Source: Malachius bipustulatus | Lineage: Eukaryota > Arthropoda > Insecta > Coleoptera > Melyridae | Reading direction: 5' to 3' | Assembly (NCBI GenBank): GCA_910589415.1 | Contig: OU342631.1 | Coordinates: 3,906,001-3,970,000, forward strand | Length of the DNA: 64,000 nt | In this document: positions 34,701 through 46,730 of the stretch, piece after piece | Numbering within the stretch: the first letter of the stretch is position 1 | How the letters are laid out: each line of letters opens with the position of its first letter | The notes under the pieces: generated by a model | What the model saw: the letters and a program-made list of their open reading frames with translations, nothing else | What the model was told of the DNA's origin: nothing | Database searches by the model: none | Position numbers and translations under genes: made by a program

Positions 34701-37700
34701 GATAACCTTCCGCACGCTTTCTCTTGATCCATTGTATCGTTATCTTCGGTAAATACGAAAAACCACACTTTCCGCAGCTATGGAGATACTATTGGACTTA
34801 CCGCCTCTCCATATTTATTTGGAGAGAGGCTAGATGGACTACATATAGAATGATACAGATGGCAAGAAGCTTGTCAAAGGCTCATAACTTGGAGCGAACC
34901 AGGTTACTGGATGACATAGAAAGTCACAGTCTACTGGGTATGCCTTTGGGCATAACGCCTAAGACAATCATGAACCTCTTATAAGGTCCTTCTCCCAGGA
35001 AGAGACGTGTGGGAGGACAACAGAAATTAACTCTTGACAGATTTTAGTTGATTCACAGTTGATCTGAGACATCCACAGGAACTGGAGCCGGGGTGTGTAG
35101 CGTTGACTCGAAGAAGAGAATCATCTGGAGCCTAGGCCTTCACGCAACCACTTTCCAGGCCGAAATCTTTGCCTTAGAGCTCTGTGCGCAGTTGTAGGAA
35201 AAGATGCACTGCCAAAGCAGATCAATAAAGATATATTTTCACACAGCCAAACGGCTCTAAAAGCACCAAGCTCCAGCCACTCTTCAAGTCCAAGTTGGTA
35301 TGGAACTGTCAACTAACCTTGAATGCTCTAGCAAAGAGCAACGATGTAACCTTGATCTGGATTCCGGGCCCTGCTGGTTATGGAGAGAACCAACTTGCCG
35401 ACTCCCTGGCCAGGAAAGGTGTAGAATCCGAATTTATCAGACCAGAACCAGCATTTGGCATATCACCGGATATTGCCAAAACAACAATATTAAACTGGCT
35501 GAGAGGGAAGTCCTCCAGCACTGGCAAAGCTTATTACCAAGATTGGACCATTTGAAGGCCTTTATAAAGGGTACTTCAAAAAAAAGAACTAAAGAACTAT
35601 TGAAGCTCAACAGGAAAGAACTGAAAGCCTTAATAGGCCTCTATACTGGGCACTGCAAGCTGAATCATCATCTGCACAAGATGGGTTTAGCAATGTGCTT
35701 GGAGGCTGACGAAACAGCAAAACAAATCCTATGTGAGTGTCCAGCTTTGGGAAGGACCAGATCACTAACCTTCGGGAGAGACTTTCTCACACCAGAGGAC
35801 CTGGATACATTAACAGCAGTCAAGATGGTCAGCTTCCTCAAAGAGGCTGACCTGATGGGGTTAATGTAGCATGACTAAATGTGAGCTACAATATCATAGT
35901 GGAGGTGTCACAATGATGTCACTCACGATGGTGTCACTCAAGATGGTGTCACTCACGATAAATCTAATCTATGTTTAAAAAGGAATTGTGACTTTGGGTT
36001 TTCAACTTCTTTTTAACAGGGCTTCGGACTTGTGGCTTCAAGCTATTTTGTCGAGGGCTTTGCCCAGCTCTGCTTGCTGTGTATATAATTTTTTTTATAC
36101 AGGATGTTTCTTGGATCATGATGACAACATTGTTTATTTTTTTCAAATAGGACATCCTGAATATTATTGTATTTTCATATTTTCTGAGGAAGTCTGGTAA
36201 GAATGGTTTTTACAGTAGCAGTTTAAAATGAGAAGTTTATGAGTTATAAACAAATGAAAAACGCTATTTTCGATTTTTTAACGTTAAAAACAGCTCAAGA
36301 TATCGGAAAATGGCGTACATGTCCCTATTTTAACTTTTTATATAGTATTCTATGATGTAGATGAAATTTTTATAGTGTGATAAAAAAATTGATAATTTTC
36401 ATCACCCTATATAAAAATTTCAAGTATACTGAAAGATATCAAATGAAAAGTAAAGAGAGACATGTAAGCCGTGTAAGTCTTTGTTATTTACTAGGCTCGT
36501 TAAATACAAATTGTTATAGTCATAAATAATTTCCCTTATAATTTTTCTCTAAATTTAAACGTGGAGATATTCTTTAAACAAAACTGAATTGCATTTTAAA
36601 TCCCTATGACCCACTTACAGATTTCCAGTCTGTATAAGATTGTGTTTGGCAGTATAGAATCACTCTAGTTTTGAAATGCTATTAAAGCTAATTACAAGAA
36701 TTGAGAAAATTGTTACAATATTAAAACAATAATAATTACAAATAATAACCTGTTTGAGAAGATTATTATGCTCGTTAGCAGAACCAACAGATCCGGTTCG
36801 GATGTGTGTCCTCCTATAAGCACAGGTAAAATTCCAATCTACTGGACGGCCATTATTGTAAGTTTGCAACTGCAAGAACTCAATGGTGCCAAGCAGACGA
36901 GCAGCCACAACTCTCGATCCTATGATCTTTAAGTGAGTTACACCTGCGTCTATACCATCTTCATACAAACACTGAAAAATGGAAAATAAAAATTTAGTTG
37001 CTCAAATTTATCAATAAACAAGGTATCATACCTTTAATTGACCAGTCGTAGCTTCCCAAAATTCAAGATGTCCGTTTGCACAGCCCAGAACTATCAAATT
37101 GTCCACGTAGTCAACGCACCAAATCGAAGATAGTTTATGGTTCGCACTGTCACTTATTATTAACTCACGATTCAAACTCGTGTTACTATTACTGCTACCA
37201 CTGGCACTGCTCTCACTTAGTTTCTTATTTCTATTACTGTCAGTCAATTGAGTCTCACAGAGACTATTTTTTTGGTTGCACTCTACAGAGTTTTTGGCAC
37301 CGTCGTAAATGACACGATGATGCTGCTTTAAACCGTTTGATCGATTCCTGACGTGATTCATGTCGACTTGATGGTACGCTCTGGCAAAATCATACTGAGA
37401 ACTGTCAAGGGTTGGATCAGAGTCTAGTTTGATGTTTGAAAAACTCGTATTGATCTCCGGAAAGTATTTCGGGGCGTTGATGATCGCTTCTGGTGAATTC
37501 GAACCATCTGAAAGACTGTCTGAAGTGTCGGTTTTATTGTCAGTCTTCACTTCATTGTTTGAGAAATATCTGTGAAATTATACCAATATTTAAAACACAA
37601 TAAGCTTAATGACTTGTAAAATAATCATTAATATTTGTTTTCATAACAGGGAATATTATAACTTTATCATTTGAACCTTGCAAAAATATTATCGATTTTT

Positions 37701-40700
37701 TCATGAACATCTACAAAACAATTTATCAAAAGATTCAAAAGAACTCTTCAGTTATAAAAATCCCTTTTAATCAATTATTATTAAATAAATGAATTATTTC
37801 TCATGCAAAAATTAAAACTACACACAACCACAAAACAAAATACAATCAATGCTAAAACAGCTTACTTTCTTCTGTCGATAGTTGACAACAATTCTCCGGT
37901 GACATTATCCCAGACTTTAACGTAACCGCTAAGACAAATGCTGACCAAACTAGCACCATCTGTTGCCAGACATTCAATAGGCTGCTTATGGGCATCCACG
38001 ACAACAGGAACTGCTTCTAAGAGGACGTGATCATCGCCTGATTCTTCGGATTTCTCGCTGAACCACGAAGCCCTCCATTCGGCGTAATTCCTCGAACAGA
38101 TGCACCGATACAAGACCACAAATGCGTAAGCCAGAACAACCACGCTTATAAAACATAAGATCGTTGTTAGCATTATTTCCATTGGAGATGTTGGATAGAA
38201 AGGTTGCTCTGATTGGGGGACTGAGATTTTACCAGTCGGTGAACCTGAATCTAAAATAACGAATCGGTGCATGAGACCTTGCATTCTGCAGACCCAAAAA
38301 TGTGAAAAATTTCTTTACAGTATTATACAGGCAAGATTTTTAACAGTAATTTTTGACGAATTTACAAATGATTCAATAAAAAATTGTTCTCTGATTTAAT
38401 AGTTCTTGTCACTACTGTGAATCAAGAAAGGACAGTTCACACCAATGAAAACTTGTCAAATTTTTAGTTCTTAATTTTTATGATGTATTTTATTAGTTAT
38501 AACAGATATAATGGATTTTTTCCATTAATGAGTAGTCTTGCTGAGGGGGGGGGGGGGGGGGGGTTGGTGCTGACCAAGGGAAGTTATTCTGATTGTTATA
38601 GACTTGAATGTTTCAAGAAATAGGAGATCTTATGCGACCTTATATGTAATCGCGACTTTATAATGCATTTTTTTTTCATTTATTTTTATATGTAAGTATT
38701 ATAAATTTTGTGTTGAATTTTTTTCTGCATGCTGCTATGTAGGTACTTAATTTTTCTTAAGATTTTCTTCAAAAATTCAAAGATGTACTAAGTTCTTATG
38801 ACTTGCAGCTTGTGTCATTCAATTTAATTGCTGAAAGTAATAAGAATAATAAACCAACAGTGGTTGACTTCTGACAGATATAAGATGAGAAATCTACTTA
38901 CCCAATATTAATTTTTTTATCTCCATGTATTCTAAAATAATAATTTTAGTTATCCTTAAATAAAATTAATGACTAAAAATTGTAAGTGAATCATACCATA
39001 TAAATATCAAAACAAATATGATCTGTTTCAAGGTTTATTAGTTGTGGACATTATAGAACAATAATTATTTATTATCTTCCTTTCCAATATTCCTTTAATG
39101 AGAATGCTGAGGTTTAAACCTTGAAACACATGGTTTAGTTTACTCATATAAAAAAGAACACAAGTTTTAACACATTAACAATCTAAATGCAGTACAATTT
39201 GTAAAAGTATCAAACAAGTGGATCTAAAATTACAAAATGCTTTCAATAACCAGAATTTGTGGACTATTAGAAATTTGATGAAATTTTAATGGTAGGCAGG
39301 GGGTGGCACCAGAACACTCCAGCTAAGTTTATCCCTTCAAATTCCGCAGGGGTGGTCGCCACCTTGAATTTAAGAGATGAAATCATGTACCTACCTATCT
39401 CAGTAAATTTTGCTTGTGTGGCGTGAAAAATTAGTATTAGAAAAATTGTTAATGAGGATATATCCTACAATTTTTCTTTGGAACTTTTTTTAGAATCAAA
39501 TTGTTCAAAAGTTGCAAATTTGCAAAACTGGTCCTTTAGGGGGTAGAAACTATTTTTTACAGTCAGTCGGGGGTGAAGATAAGTGGGTAGGCCTCCTACC
39601 TATCCACTTACCCACTCATCCACCTACCAAAAAAATTGTAGCTTCTGAGTTTTCCTATAACAAAAGTGTCTTGTAAAATTTTTGCATGTTGGTACGAATA
39701 CAGAGGGCACCACAAGTCGATTAACACCAATATTTTTGAAAAGACTTGTTTTGAACATAGCTTGAAGGACTTGTGACAGTAGTGGTTGAAAAAGAACAAG
39801 TGGAATTTTATGTAGAGGTTATTATTGTAAAGTAAATAAATAAGGAAGAGTGACAGTTCATTGTGTATAAAATCAAAATAAAAAGATAAAGCTATTTCCA
39901 ATTGAAAGGTACAGAAATAAAACAAGCTAAGTAGGTCCATTTTTGGCCATTTTGAGTTTAAAATACTACATCTTATGTCATATTACTACATCTTATGAAA
40001 TAAAAAAACCTACAATTTTTTTTCACTACAATTACCCATTATAATACAAATTGAGTAGACCTCAAACATTTAAAAGTCGTCTTTCTCAAAATGTACAATC
40101 TGTAACTGAGCGAATTTTATTCCTGTACCCTTCAATTATTATCATTAATTGCCTGGGAGCAATTCTAGAGCTGTCACACTACACTAATAGTGTTGATCAC
40201 TAATACCTGAACTCATGAAATTAAAACTTCTCCATTAAGATGCATGGGAAAATACGTTTTGTAAGATATATGCAGATACCTTTCATTAGATCAACCTCAT
40301 CTCCATAACAAAGAAAAGAAGGATGGTCCCCATTACATTTTATCAGAAAATCTCCAATTTTTCACTTTACACTTTACAGGCCACTTTTTGTAGTAGTTGA
40401 AACAAATTAATTAGGAAAATGAACTGGATCTCCCATTTTCTTCATCAGATTGTTTTTATTTAAATGATCAAAATCAAACCTCCACTTCTCACAATCATAA
40501 AACTGTTTTACTTGCCTGTATAAACTCACTGAACACTGAACATAATATAGAATGATCAATATTGAAAGTCTCTGGACAATTTTTGACAACTTAAATTATT
40601 ACTGATCATCCGGTATATATCTTTGAAAATATCAATAGTGAACTGAATACATTTTACTTACGAAACTCTAGAGGATCCAATGCAGCAGCCAAAGTATGCC

Positions 40701-43700
40701 ATTGAAATTTATCACCATACTTTTCATTAGGATTTCGCATAAGAACCGCTTGCTCGGGCGTTATGACATGCGACAGTCGAATGTCGGGTAAAATTGCAAG
40801 AGTCTGTCCGCTCAACGACAAGTTATACTTGCTGAAAATCGAAGACCAGTGCTGCAGTGATAATTTCAACCAAGGCGCGTAATCTGGATGTTTCAAACTA
40901 TCCCAGTCCGCTGTGTTATTTTCAGAAAATTCAATTCGAAGAGGATTTTGGGTTACATAATTTTGTTTCAGTAACGAATTATTACTCAAGAGAGAATATA
41001 TTTTTATTGAAGGGAAATTTTGCTCTCTTTGTGATACGGTTTTGGCCGATTCGTCAACATCTTTAAACATGGTGGAATTCAAGATGTAATGTTCGATGAT
41101 CCCGCTGTTGTATGCGATAATGAAAATCCAAACGACCATCAGAATCATAAAAGATCTTTGAAAGAATCTCGTTCTTGCCCACATGTTTGCTAATAAGACT
41201 CTTTTGGGTATTTTCTTACTTTGAGCGCCTTGGGCTTGACCTGCGATCACATTAGCTGGGTAACTGTTCAATCGAGGATGAGACTTTGACCGATTCAATC
41301 CAGGTTTGCTGTACAGCGGCGACTTATCGTAAAAAGCCAAGTTCTGGTACAAATTCGAACGAAACGTGGGATACATTTTCTCCACTTGACTTTCCATTCT
41401 TCTTATGTCAACGCTTAACACTGTCGAGAAGAAAAACATCTGCATGAAATAATCAGTGATCAGACCGACGATAACAAAGATACAGAATTCTTGAATGACC
41501 GGCACAAAAGTGAACAATCCAAATGTTAAGATCGTTAGTTCCAGCAGCAAATTTTTTGTTATCGACCAGCCCTCTTTGCTTAAACCTTGAGCGAGACGGA
41601 TTTTAACATCAAGATGCAGGGGCATCGAGACAACGCTCTTTGTGATAACGAACACATTTTCAAGACCCACGAGAGCCACCAAATATGGGTAAATCTCTTT
41701 TCCCTGAAGTGTTAGGGTTAAGCCGAAGAAGAAACAGACTCCCAGTGTCATGGCAAGGCTGCCAAATACTGTGACAAACACAGTGCAAGCCATACCGAAC
41801 TTTGATTTGATAATCTCAATCTTGCGAACGAAAAAATAATAATAGAGAAACAACGCTATGAAACAGGCTGTTATGGGAACGAATTCGAGATAGTTTATTT
41901 CACCGGGATACTGAATTAGAAGGGTATTGTTTGAATTCATTAATGTTGAATTGAAATTTTTGTAAAGAGGGTACAGAGATTGAAGTTTTTCTCCTAAACC
42001 AGCAACAAATCTAAAAAAAAAACATCGATTCATTTATACCTATCTCAATTTTTTTAAATAATTTACTCACTCTTTGTCATATTCTTTAAAAAATAAGGTA
42101 ACCGCATATTGGATCACTCTCGGTCTTACTCGAAATGGATACCTCTTAATACCAGAATCAAGCATATGCATGCCAAATAACATTTCAGATATCGATGGCT
42201 TTCCTTTTTGTAAGCTCTAAAAAAAATCATAATACTTGAAATAATGACACATTTACATTGGTTAGACAAATTCACCAAGTGTTCTGGAAATCATCAGTGA
42301 AGCCACCTGATGGCATCCACTGACATGGTGTGATGGGCTGATTGGACTTCTTTAATTTTTTTTTGTGATGGCACAGCCTCTGTCCATAGACCAAATTTTA
42401 TTGAAAACTTGATGTATTTGTCAGAATTGACTTATTCTGAACACTGTCAAAACTTACATGATGATTAAATATAGTGGCCAGCAATGATTCATCCTGAGAA
42501 AACTGCTGTACATCTTGTTGCCACAAATTTGCAGGTGAAAGAACTAAACAGCTATATTGAGGCAGCACATTTTGATACTTGGGCCTTTTCGTAGCTTCGA
42601 CATGGAGGCACACATGTCCCAGTGATTTCAAACTACAAGAATATGTTTTAAATTTAAACTACCACATATATCTAAACGGCATCAACCTGTGGGAATCTTC
42701 ATAATTCCTCACGACTTCCAGCAATTTGAACGCTTCATAAATGGGAGCCCTGAAGGCATCTCCCAACGTTAAGTCAGGTTCCCAAGGCAATACTGAAATC
42801 CTTATAACGACCTGTTGAACATAGCAGTATGGTTCTTTTACGGAAGTGATGTTTTGGCTCGAAGTCCATGTCTGAGTTGGAGCTGTTCCGGGTAACGGCA
42901 AATGAATTAATGGGTAACTGAAACAAATTGTCTTCATTCAGATAAAAAAAATTATTACAATCGCCATTGAACTATATTAAAAGATTACATTATTAAGCTT
43001 GCAATTCAAACTTGGGGGTCATTTTTCTTTGCTATTCTTATTCGTTCAAGCGTTAATTCACCTATTGTTTACAAGGTCAAGTTCAGATATCAGACATTAC
43101 AGTGAAACCATACAAGGAAAGTGGTTACTTATGCGAAAATAATAATTGCAGAATATGACTTGTAAAAATAAAATTATATGAAATTGATCTTATTATTTCC
43201 AAAAATAAGGTATTTAACTGGGTATTAAATTTCTGTGATTGTCGTTTGTTATCTAAATAATAGAAAACCTTACCCATTATTATGATTTTCGTGGGCTAAT
43301 TTTAGTAGTTCTATTTAGTAGTTTAATAAGTTTTTTTAGTAATTTACAGAGTTTAATCTTTTTATGTATTCCTATCTACTATAATAACAAATATTAAAAT
43401 ATTGTTTTATATTTCAATAGGCACCTTTAAACAATTTAATTAAAGGAAAATAATATAAACATTATAGAATGAAGTAAAGTTGTACAAACTATAATAACAA
43501 AAAACTTGAATTCTACTAAAATACCATTTGTTATCAAATTTGGGTTGCGATTTGACTGTTTAAAAAAAGTTATAATAGTTCCTGATAGATTGAACCTCAA
43601 ATTTTGATTAGTTACAATACAGAAATGGCGAATATTTCAAAACAATAAAATTTATATTTATAAGCTGACAAATAAGTATTTGTATTTATCTATTCTGCTT

Positions 43701-45866
43701 ATTGGTTGATTGTCTATTCTATTTGTATATTCACACTTATGTCCTGTTTTCCTTTTTGGGCCAACATCATTTTATAAAGTGTATTCTATGTGTTTATTCT
43801 CAAATTATTTTGTAGTAACCAGCCATGATAATTATAATCATTAGGTCATTGTTTATAGCAGTTTCCAAAGACTTCGGATTCTTGTGAGCCCATAGATCAT
43901 AATGAGCCCCTGTATCATCTGCGAATGTTATATACGCCAGATTCATATCCCCCTGTGACAAGCTGAGCACGTATCGAAAATACAAAATTGGTCTCAATAT
44001 TGAACCTTGAGGTACTCCAGGTTTTGTCTCTTGCATAGTGCTTATTTTACGAAAACTACTGCCAACTTGAAAACAATTAATAATAAAAATTAACATAGAT
44101 TTTAAGAAATAGCTGGTTGGATCAGAATTTATTTATAGATAATAGAATATTCTGCCTGGGGTTATTTAATCCCTACTAAACTACCAAACAATAATTTGGG
44201 GAATTGATGTTGTTATTTCATGTTGATATTAACAAAGTTTAACTTATGTTGAGGATGATTCCTCGGCTCATTTCCAGTTTCCATTACTGTGTATCCGAAA
44301 ATGTCCGTTTTTGAGATACCAGTTTTTGAGAATAGTTTTGAGATGTCAAAGACCATCTCAAGTTTTCTGATGATATCTCAGGAACCGTTTGAGGTACAAA
44401 GCTCAACTTTTGTACATTGTCATTGATATTAGCTTTTTCATGTGCCTTTGCAGAGATTTTAGGATTGAGGGAAATTTTTTGCCCTTCAATTTCCGACACA
44501 TGTTTTGAAACATCCAAAGCGATTTTTTCAACATAAATACATAGTCGTTTTTCTCAAAAACGGTTCACGTTAGCAATTACGCAATTCCAAAATCTCCGTC
44601 ACTGGCATAAATGGCAAATGAAATAAAATTTAGTTCATTAAAAAAGTAGCACATATCAATGGTAAAATATGTCCAAAAGTTGAGCTCTGCACCTCAAAGA
44701 GTTCCTGAGATATCATTAAAAAACTGAAAAACAAGCCTCTCTTCAAGTATCTCAAAAACGGTGCATTTTCGGACCCACGTTAATAGTAACTTTCTTCCTT
44801 AGAATGAGTCAAGGAATCACCCCCTAAATTTTTTTGCACTTATTTAGGATAATCCTGTATTTTTATTTTTTGTGTTAATTTTTGTTGTTTGTTGTTTTTG
44901 TTTAAATTTTTATTTTCTGTTTTCTTAATGTTTTCTAGCACCTTTCAGACTATCTTGAAGGCGTACAGGAATTATTGATAACTCCTCGCGGTATTATTGT
45001 AATGAAAAAATGAACAGTGTATGTGTAATATAAAAATGTCAACTGAATGTTTTTATAAGCCTAAATGATGTATTTCACAATGTATTGTGTCTGGTGGCGG
45101 TGGCAAATTAAACAAATCTCGAAAATTAAAAATAAATTATAAAATATTTTTTCAATTAGAAGAAGGTACCAAAGCGCCCGTGTAAAGAAATTATTTTGAA
45201 AGGCGATATTATGTGAATTAAAATTTTACCATTTTGATTTTTAAATAAAAAAAAAAGATGTGAAGTTGAAAAAAAATCCAAGAGTATTATGGTTTTTATA
45301 GGGTACTTGACACTTTTTTACAAAGTTTTATCATTACCCTTTTTTCTTTTTCTTTTCTTAAAAAGGCAAGTTATGGTATGAGGTGCTCTTGTTGCTTCTA
45401 CCACGTGCTATAGGGAGAAAAAATAAGTTTTTTTTACAAGTAAAACAGAAGGCTTTATTAAACAAATATTTTTGTTTATAAAAATTACAAATTTGTAAAT
45501 TTTTTTCTCTCTCTATCGCACATGTTAGCACAACAGGAGCACATTACACAACAACTTACGGTTTTAAGAAAAAAGGCAGTGCCAACTTCATTATAAAAGT
45601 GTTACCCTCTAAATAGAATACTTTTTTCAAGTGTAGTACTAGTACATGATAGCTCAGCACATCTCGGACAGATCGCAGCCGTTCCTTTTTTAAGTAAAAA
45701 TTCAAAATGGAAGTGCCAACTTCATCCACATTAAAAATTCTACAAAAATTAATAATATATTTACTTACCAACATATTAAGCATACTGCAATAGCGAATGT
45801 AATAACAGTGATTGGATAGCTGCTGCAAATAAGTCCGAGAGCGTAATAAAATTGCCCGACTTTATC
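31715..45866 (-). CDS. SCAP: SREBP cleavage-activating protein (first codons uncertain)
   Basis: ER membrane escort that carries SREBP to the Golgi for cleavage, controlling lipid synthesis. Minus-strand exons: 45866-45769, 42917-42687, 42632-42458, 42216-42071, 42010-40662, 38250-37866, 37569-37032, 36971-36750, 32438-32165, 32100-31715. All phases agree and give 1267 aa; the human protein has 1279, so only a few N-terminal residues are missing. TM1 is near residues 10-32, followed by the conserved CCYPLIHLPLPGT. A luminal loop follows. The sterol-sensing domain is at about 260-420 (YPYLVALVGLENVFVITKSV; FVPVIQEFCIF) and ends VLSVDIRRM. The last TM is in exon 38250-37866. WD40 repeats follow to the C-terminus (CLATDGASLVSICLSGYVKV; GSQDGMLCVWDLLTG). 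The 38250 acceptor is the least certain. The gene is certain. Confidence 0.95.
33047..33290. repeat. MITE with TAATTGTAGCATTGGCC ends (copy B)
   Basis: Full-length relative of 26451-26703, about 80-85% identical by eye and in the same orientation. It keeps both terminal repeats and the CATTCTGCC block. It lies in the intron between the eighth and ninth SCAP exons listed. Confidence 0.88.
33291..34379. other. SCAP intron sequence without recognised features
   Basis: A+T-rich. An imperfect inverted pair, AATTTTCAGATAATTACTGATTTTAAAATG near 33905 and its near-complement near 34050-34085, suggests another small MITE of about 190 bp. Nothing coding is visible. Confidence 0.45.
34380..34740 (-). 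pseudogene. Fragment of an insect Tc1/IS630-like transposase
   Basis: The frame 34652-34389 reads MEKQEIRYRRLQFLRRMRNY, then HQKAWSDACGEGLTQP, SKGQRMVIIHAGGKTGFIPN and a stop. The pattern 'KAWSD..G...P.SKG.R.IIVHAG...GF.PNA' is typical of a transposase family common in aphids and other insects. Relatives have a YxDETY motif before the 'HSSH' segment. Here the frame passes directly from EGRNI to LSSHVHQKAW, so the catalytic-acid stretch appears deleted. The third catalytic region is also missing. It is a dead remnant in a SCAP intron, on the SCAP strand. Confidence 0.7.
34745..35968 (+). pseudogene. 3' fragment of RNase H-type non-LTR retrotransposon, antisense in SCAP intron
   Basis: It begins inside the RT-RNase H linker (LSAAMEILLDLPPLHIYLER at about 34755) with several stops. 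The RNase H region follows (KSNDVTLIWIPGPAGYGENQ; ADSLARKGVESEF), then a zinc-knuckle-like end, HCKLNHHLHKMGLAMCLEAD...ILCECPAL, and KEADLMGLM with the TAG at 35867. The 3' UTR has tandem GATGGTGTCACTCA units and a TAAATCTAATCT tail. It shares this 3' part with the fragment at 7395-8268. Frameshifts near 34990, 35200 and 35300-35500 show it is inactive. Confidence 0.85.
35970..36749. other. SCAP intron with a further inverted-repeat family member
   Basis: The stretch at about 36225-36490 contains AGTTTATGAGTTATAAACAA, CAGCTCAAGATATCGGAAAA and an ACATGTCCCTATTTTAACTTTT block. These place it with the family of 2450-2802 and 32560-32760. An orphan TATACAGGATGT end lies at about 36096. There is no gene. 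Confidence 0.45.
38251..40661. other. SCAP intron with a poly-G run
   Basis: 2.4 kb between the sterol-sensing exon and the last TM exon. It contains an uninterrupted run of 19 G on the plus strand at 38545-38563 (C on the SCAP transcript strand). Near 39590-39630 there is a CCTACC/CCACTTACCCAC simple region. I see no other gene. Confidence 0.55.
43800..44096 (-). pseudogene. Reverse transcriptase fragment with FADDT motif
   Basis: A 98-codon open stretch includes KPGVPQGSILRPILYFRYVL and ITFADDTGAHYDLWAH, which are the RT palm motifs of Jockey-type LINEs. Relatives have SVLGP; the G-to-R change (ILRPIL) and the absence of any flanking RT sequence show a short dead fragment. It lies in a SCAP intron. 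Confidence 0.8.
44252..44824. repeat. About 570-bp inverted-repeat element with GATTCCTYGRCTCATT ends
   Basis: The outer ends are GGATGATTCCTCGGCTCATT on the left and the complement of AATGAGTCAAGGAATCACCCCC on the right. Internal arms pair over about 130 bp: AGGAACCGTTTGAGGTACAAAG, and CTTTGAGGTGC as its partner. The open frame on the minus strand at 44284-44517 is a product of the repeat. Confidence 0.7.
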
Positions 45867-46730
45867 CTGAAGGCAGGGTTTAGTCGAAGACCCCCTCAAA
45901 CGGGGCTGGTGGTCACTTTTGCTCATTTACCGTTATATAACATTCTCTCTTATATTATTTACACAACTAACCCATGTTTTGGCCCAACCATGCAATATCT
46001 TCTGAGAGTGCTGAAAGAAACAACGTTTACAAGTTAAAAATTGAGATACAACTGTTGTACTATAATAGATAGATGTTTTATCTAAACGTAAGCTTAGATT
46101 ATGCCACCTTATCTCTGGTTTTATCTATTTTCGAAATGATTAGCAGGAGAATATTTGATGATACATTCAACGCTTCCAATTACAAATAAGAAATGAATTA
46201 TTAATTGTTTCCGAGGTATCGGGAGATACAAAAGTTTTTTGATTAGAGTGAACCTGGCAATTGGTTTTCATGCATTGAACTGTTTGAACATACACCATAC
46301 ATGCTTGGGATAATCTTTATCATGAAAAAGATTTCTAATTCTTTAAATTTAAAGTACTTATTAAGCACTTTAAACACTTATTAAAGTTACTGCTGTTAAA
46401 GAAATGTAAAACTGACTTGCATATTACCAAGGTCGTACTTTTAAAAAAATGCAATAGCTGATTATTTTGATTACATGACATATGATTGAACGAAAAAACA
46501 AGAATTTTTTTTTACTTTTTCATATTTGCTATTAAGTAGGTACTTATTATAATGAGATCTTGGAAAAAAAAATAAATGAAATGGTAAAGCTAGAGTTAAG
46601 TAGCTAAGAAGAAATAATGCATTCTCTAATAATTATTGTTGTAATTTTTTTTTTTAAATATGATAAACATATGTATATGCATAATATACAAGGTGAGGTT
46701 TTTAGATATTCTCTACAGAGATCTCGAAAA

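Larger units (their letters stand above)
42918..45768. other. SCAP intron between TM1 and luminal loop exons
   Basis: 2.85 kb of A+T-rich DNA that holds an RT remnant (43800-44096) and an inverted-repeat element (44252-44824). I see nothing else coding. Confidence 0.55.
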
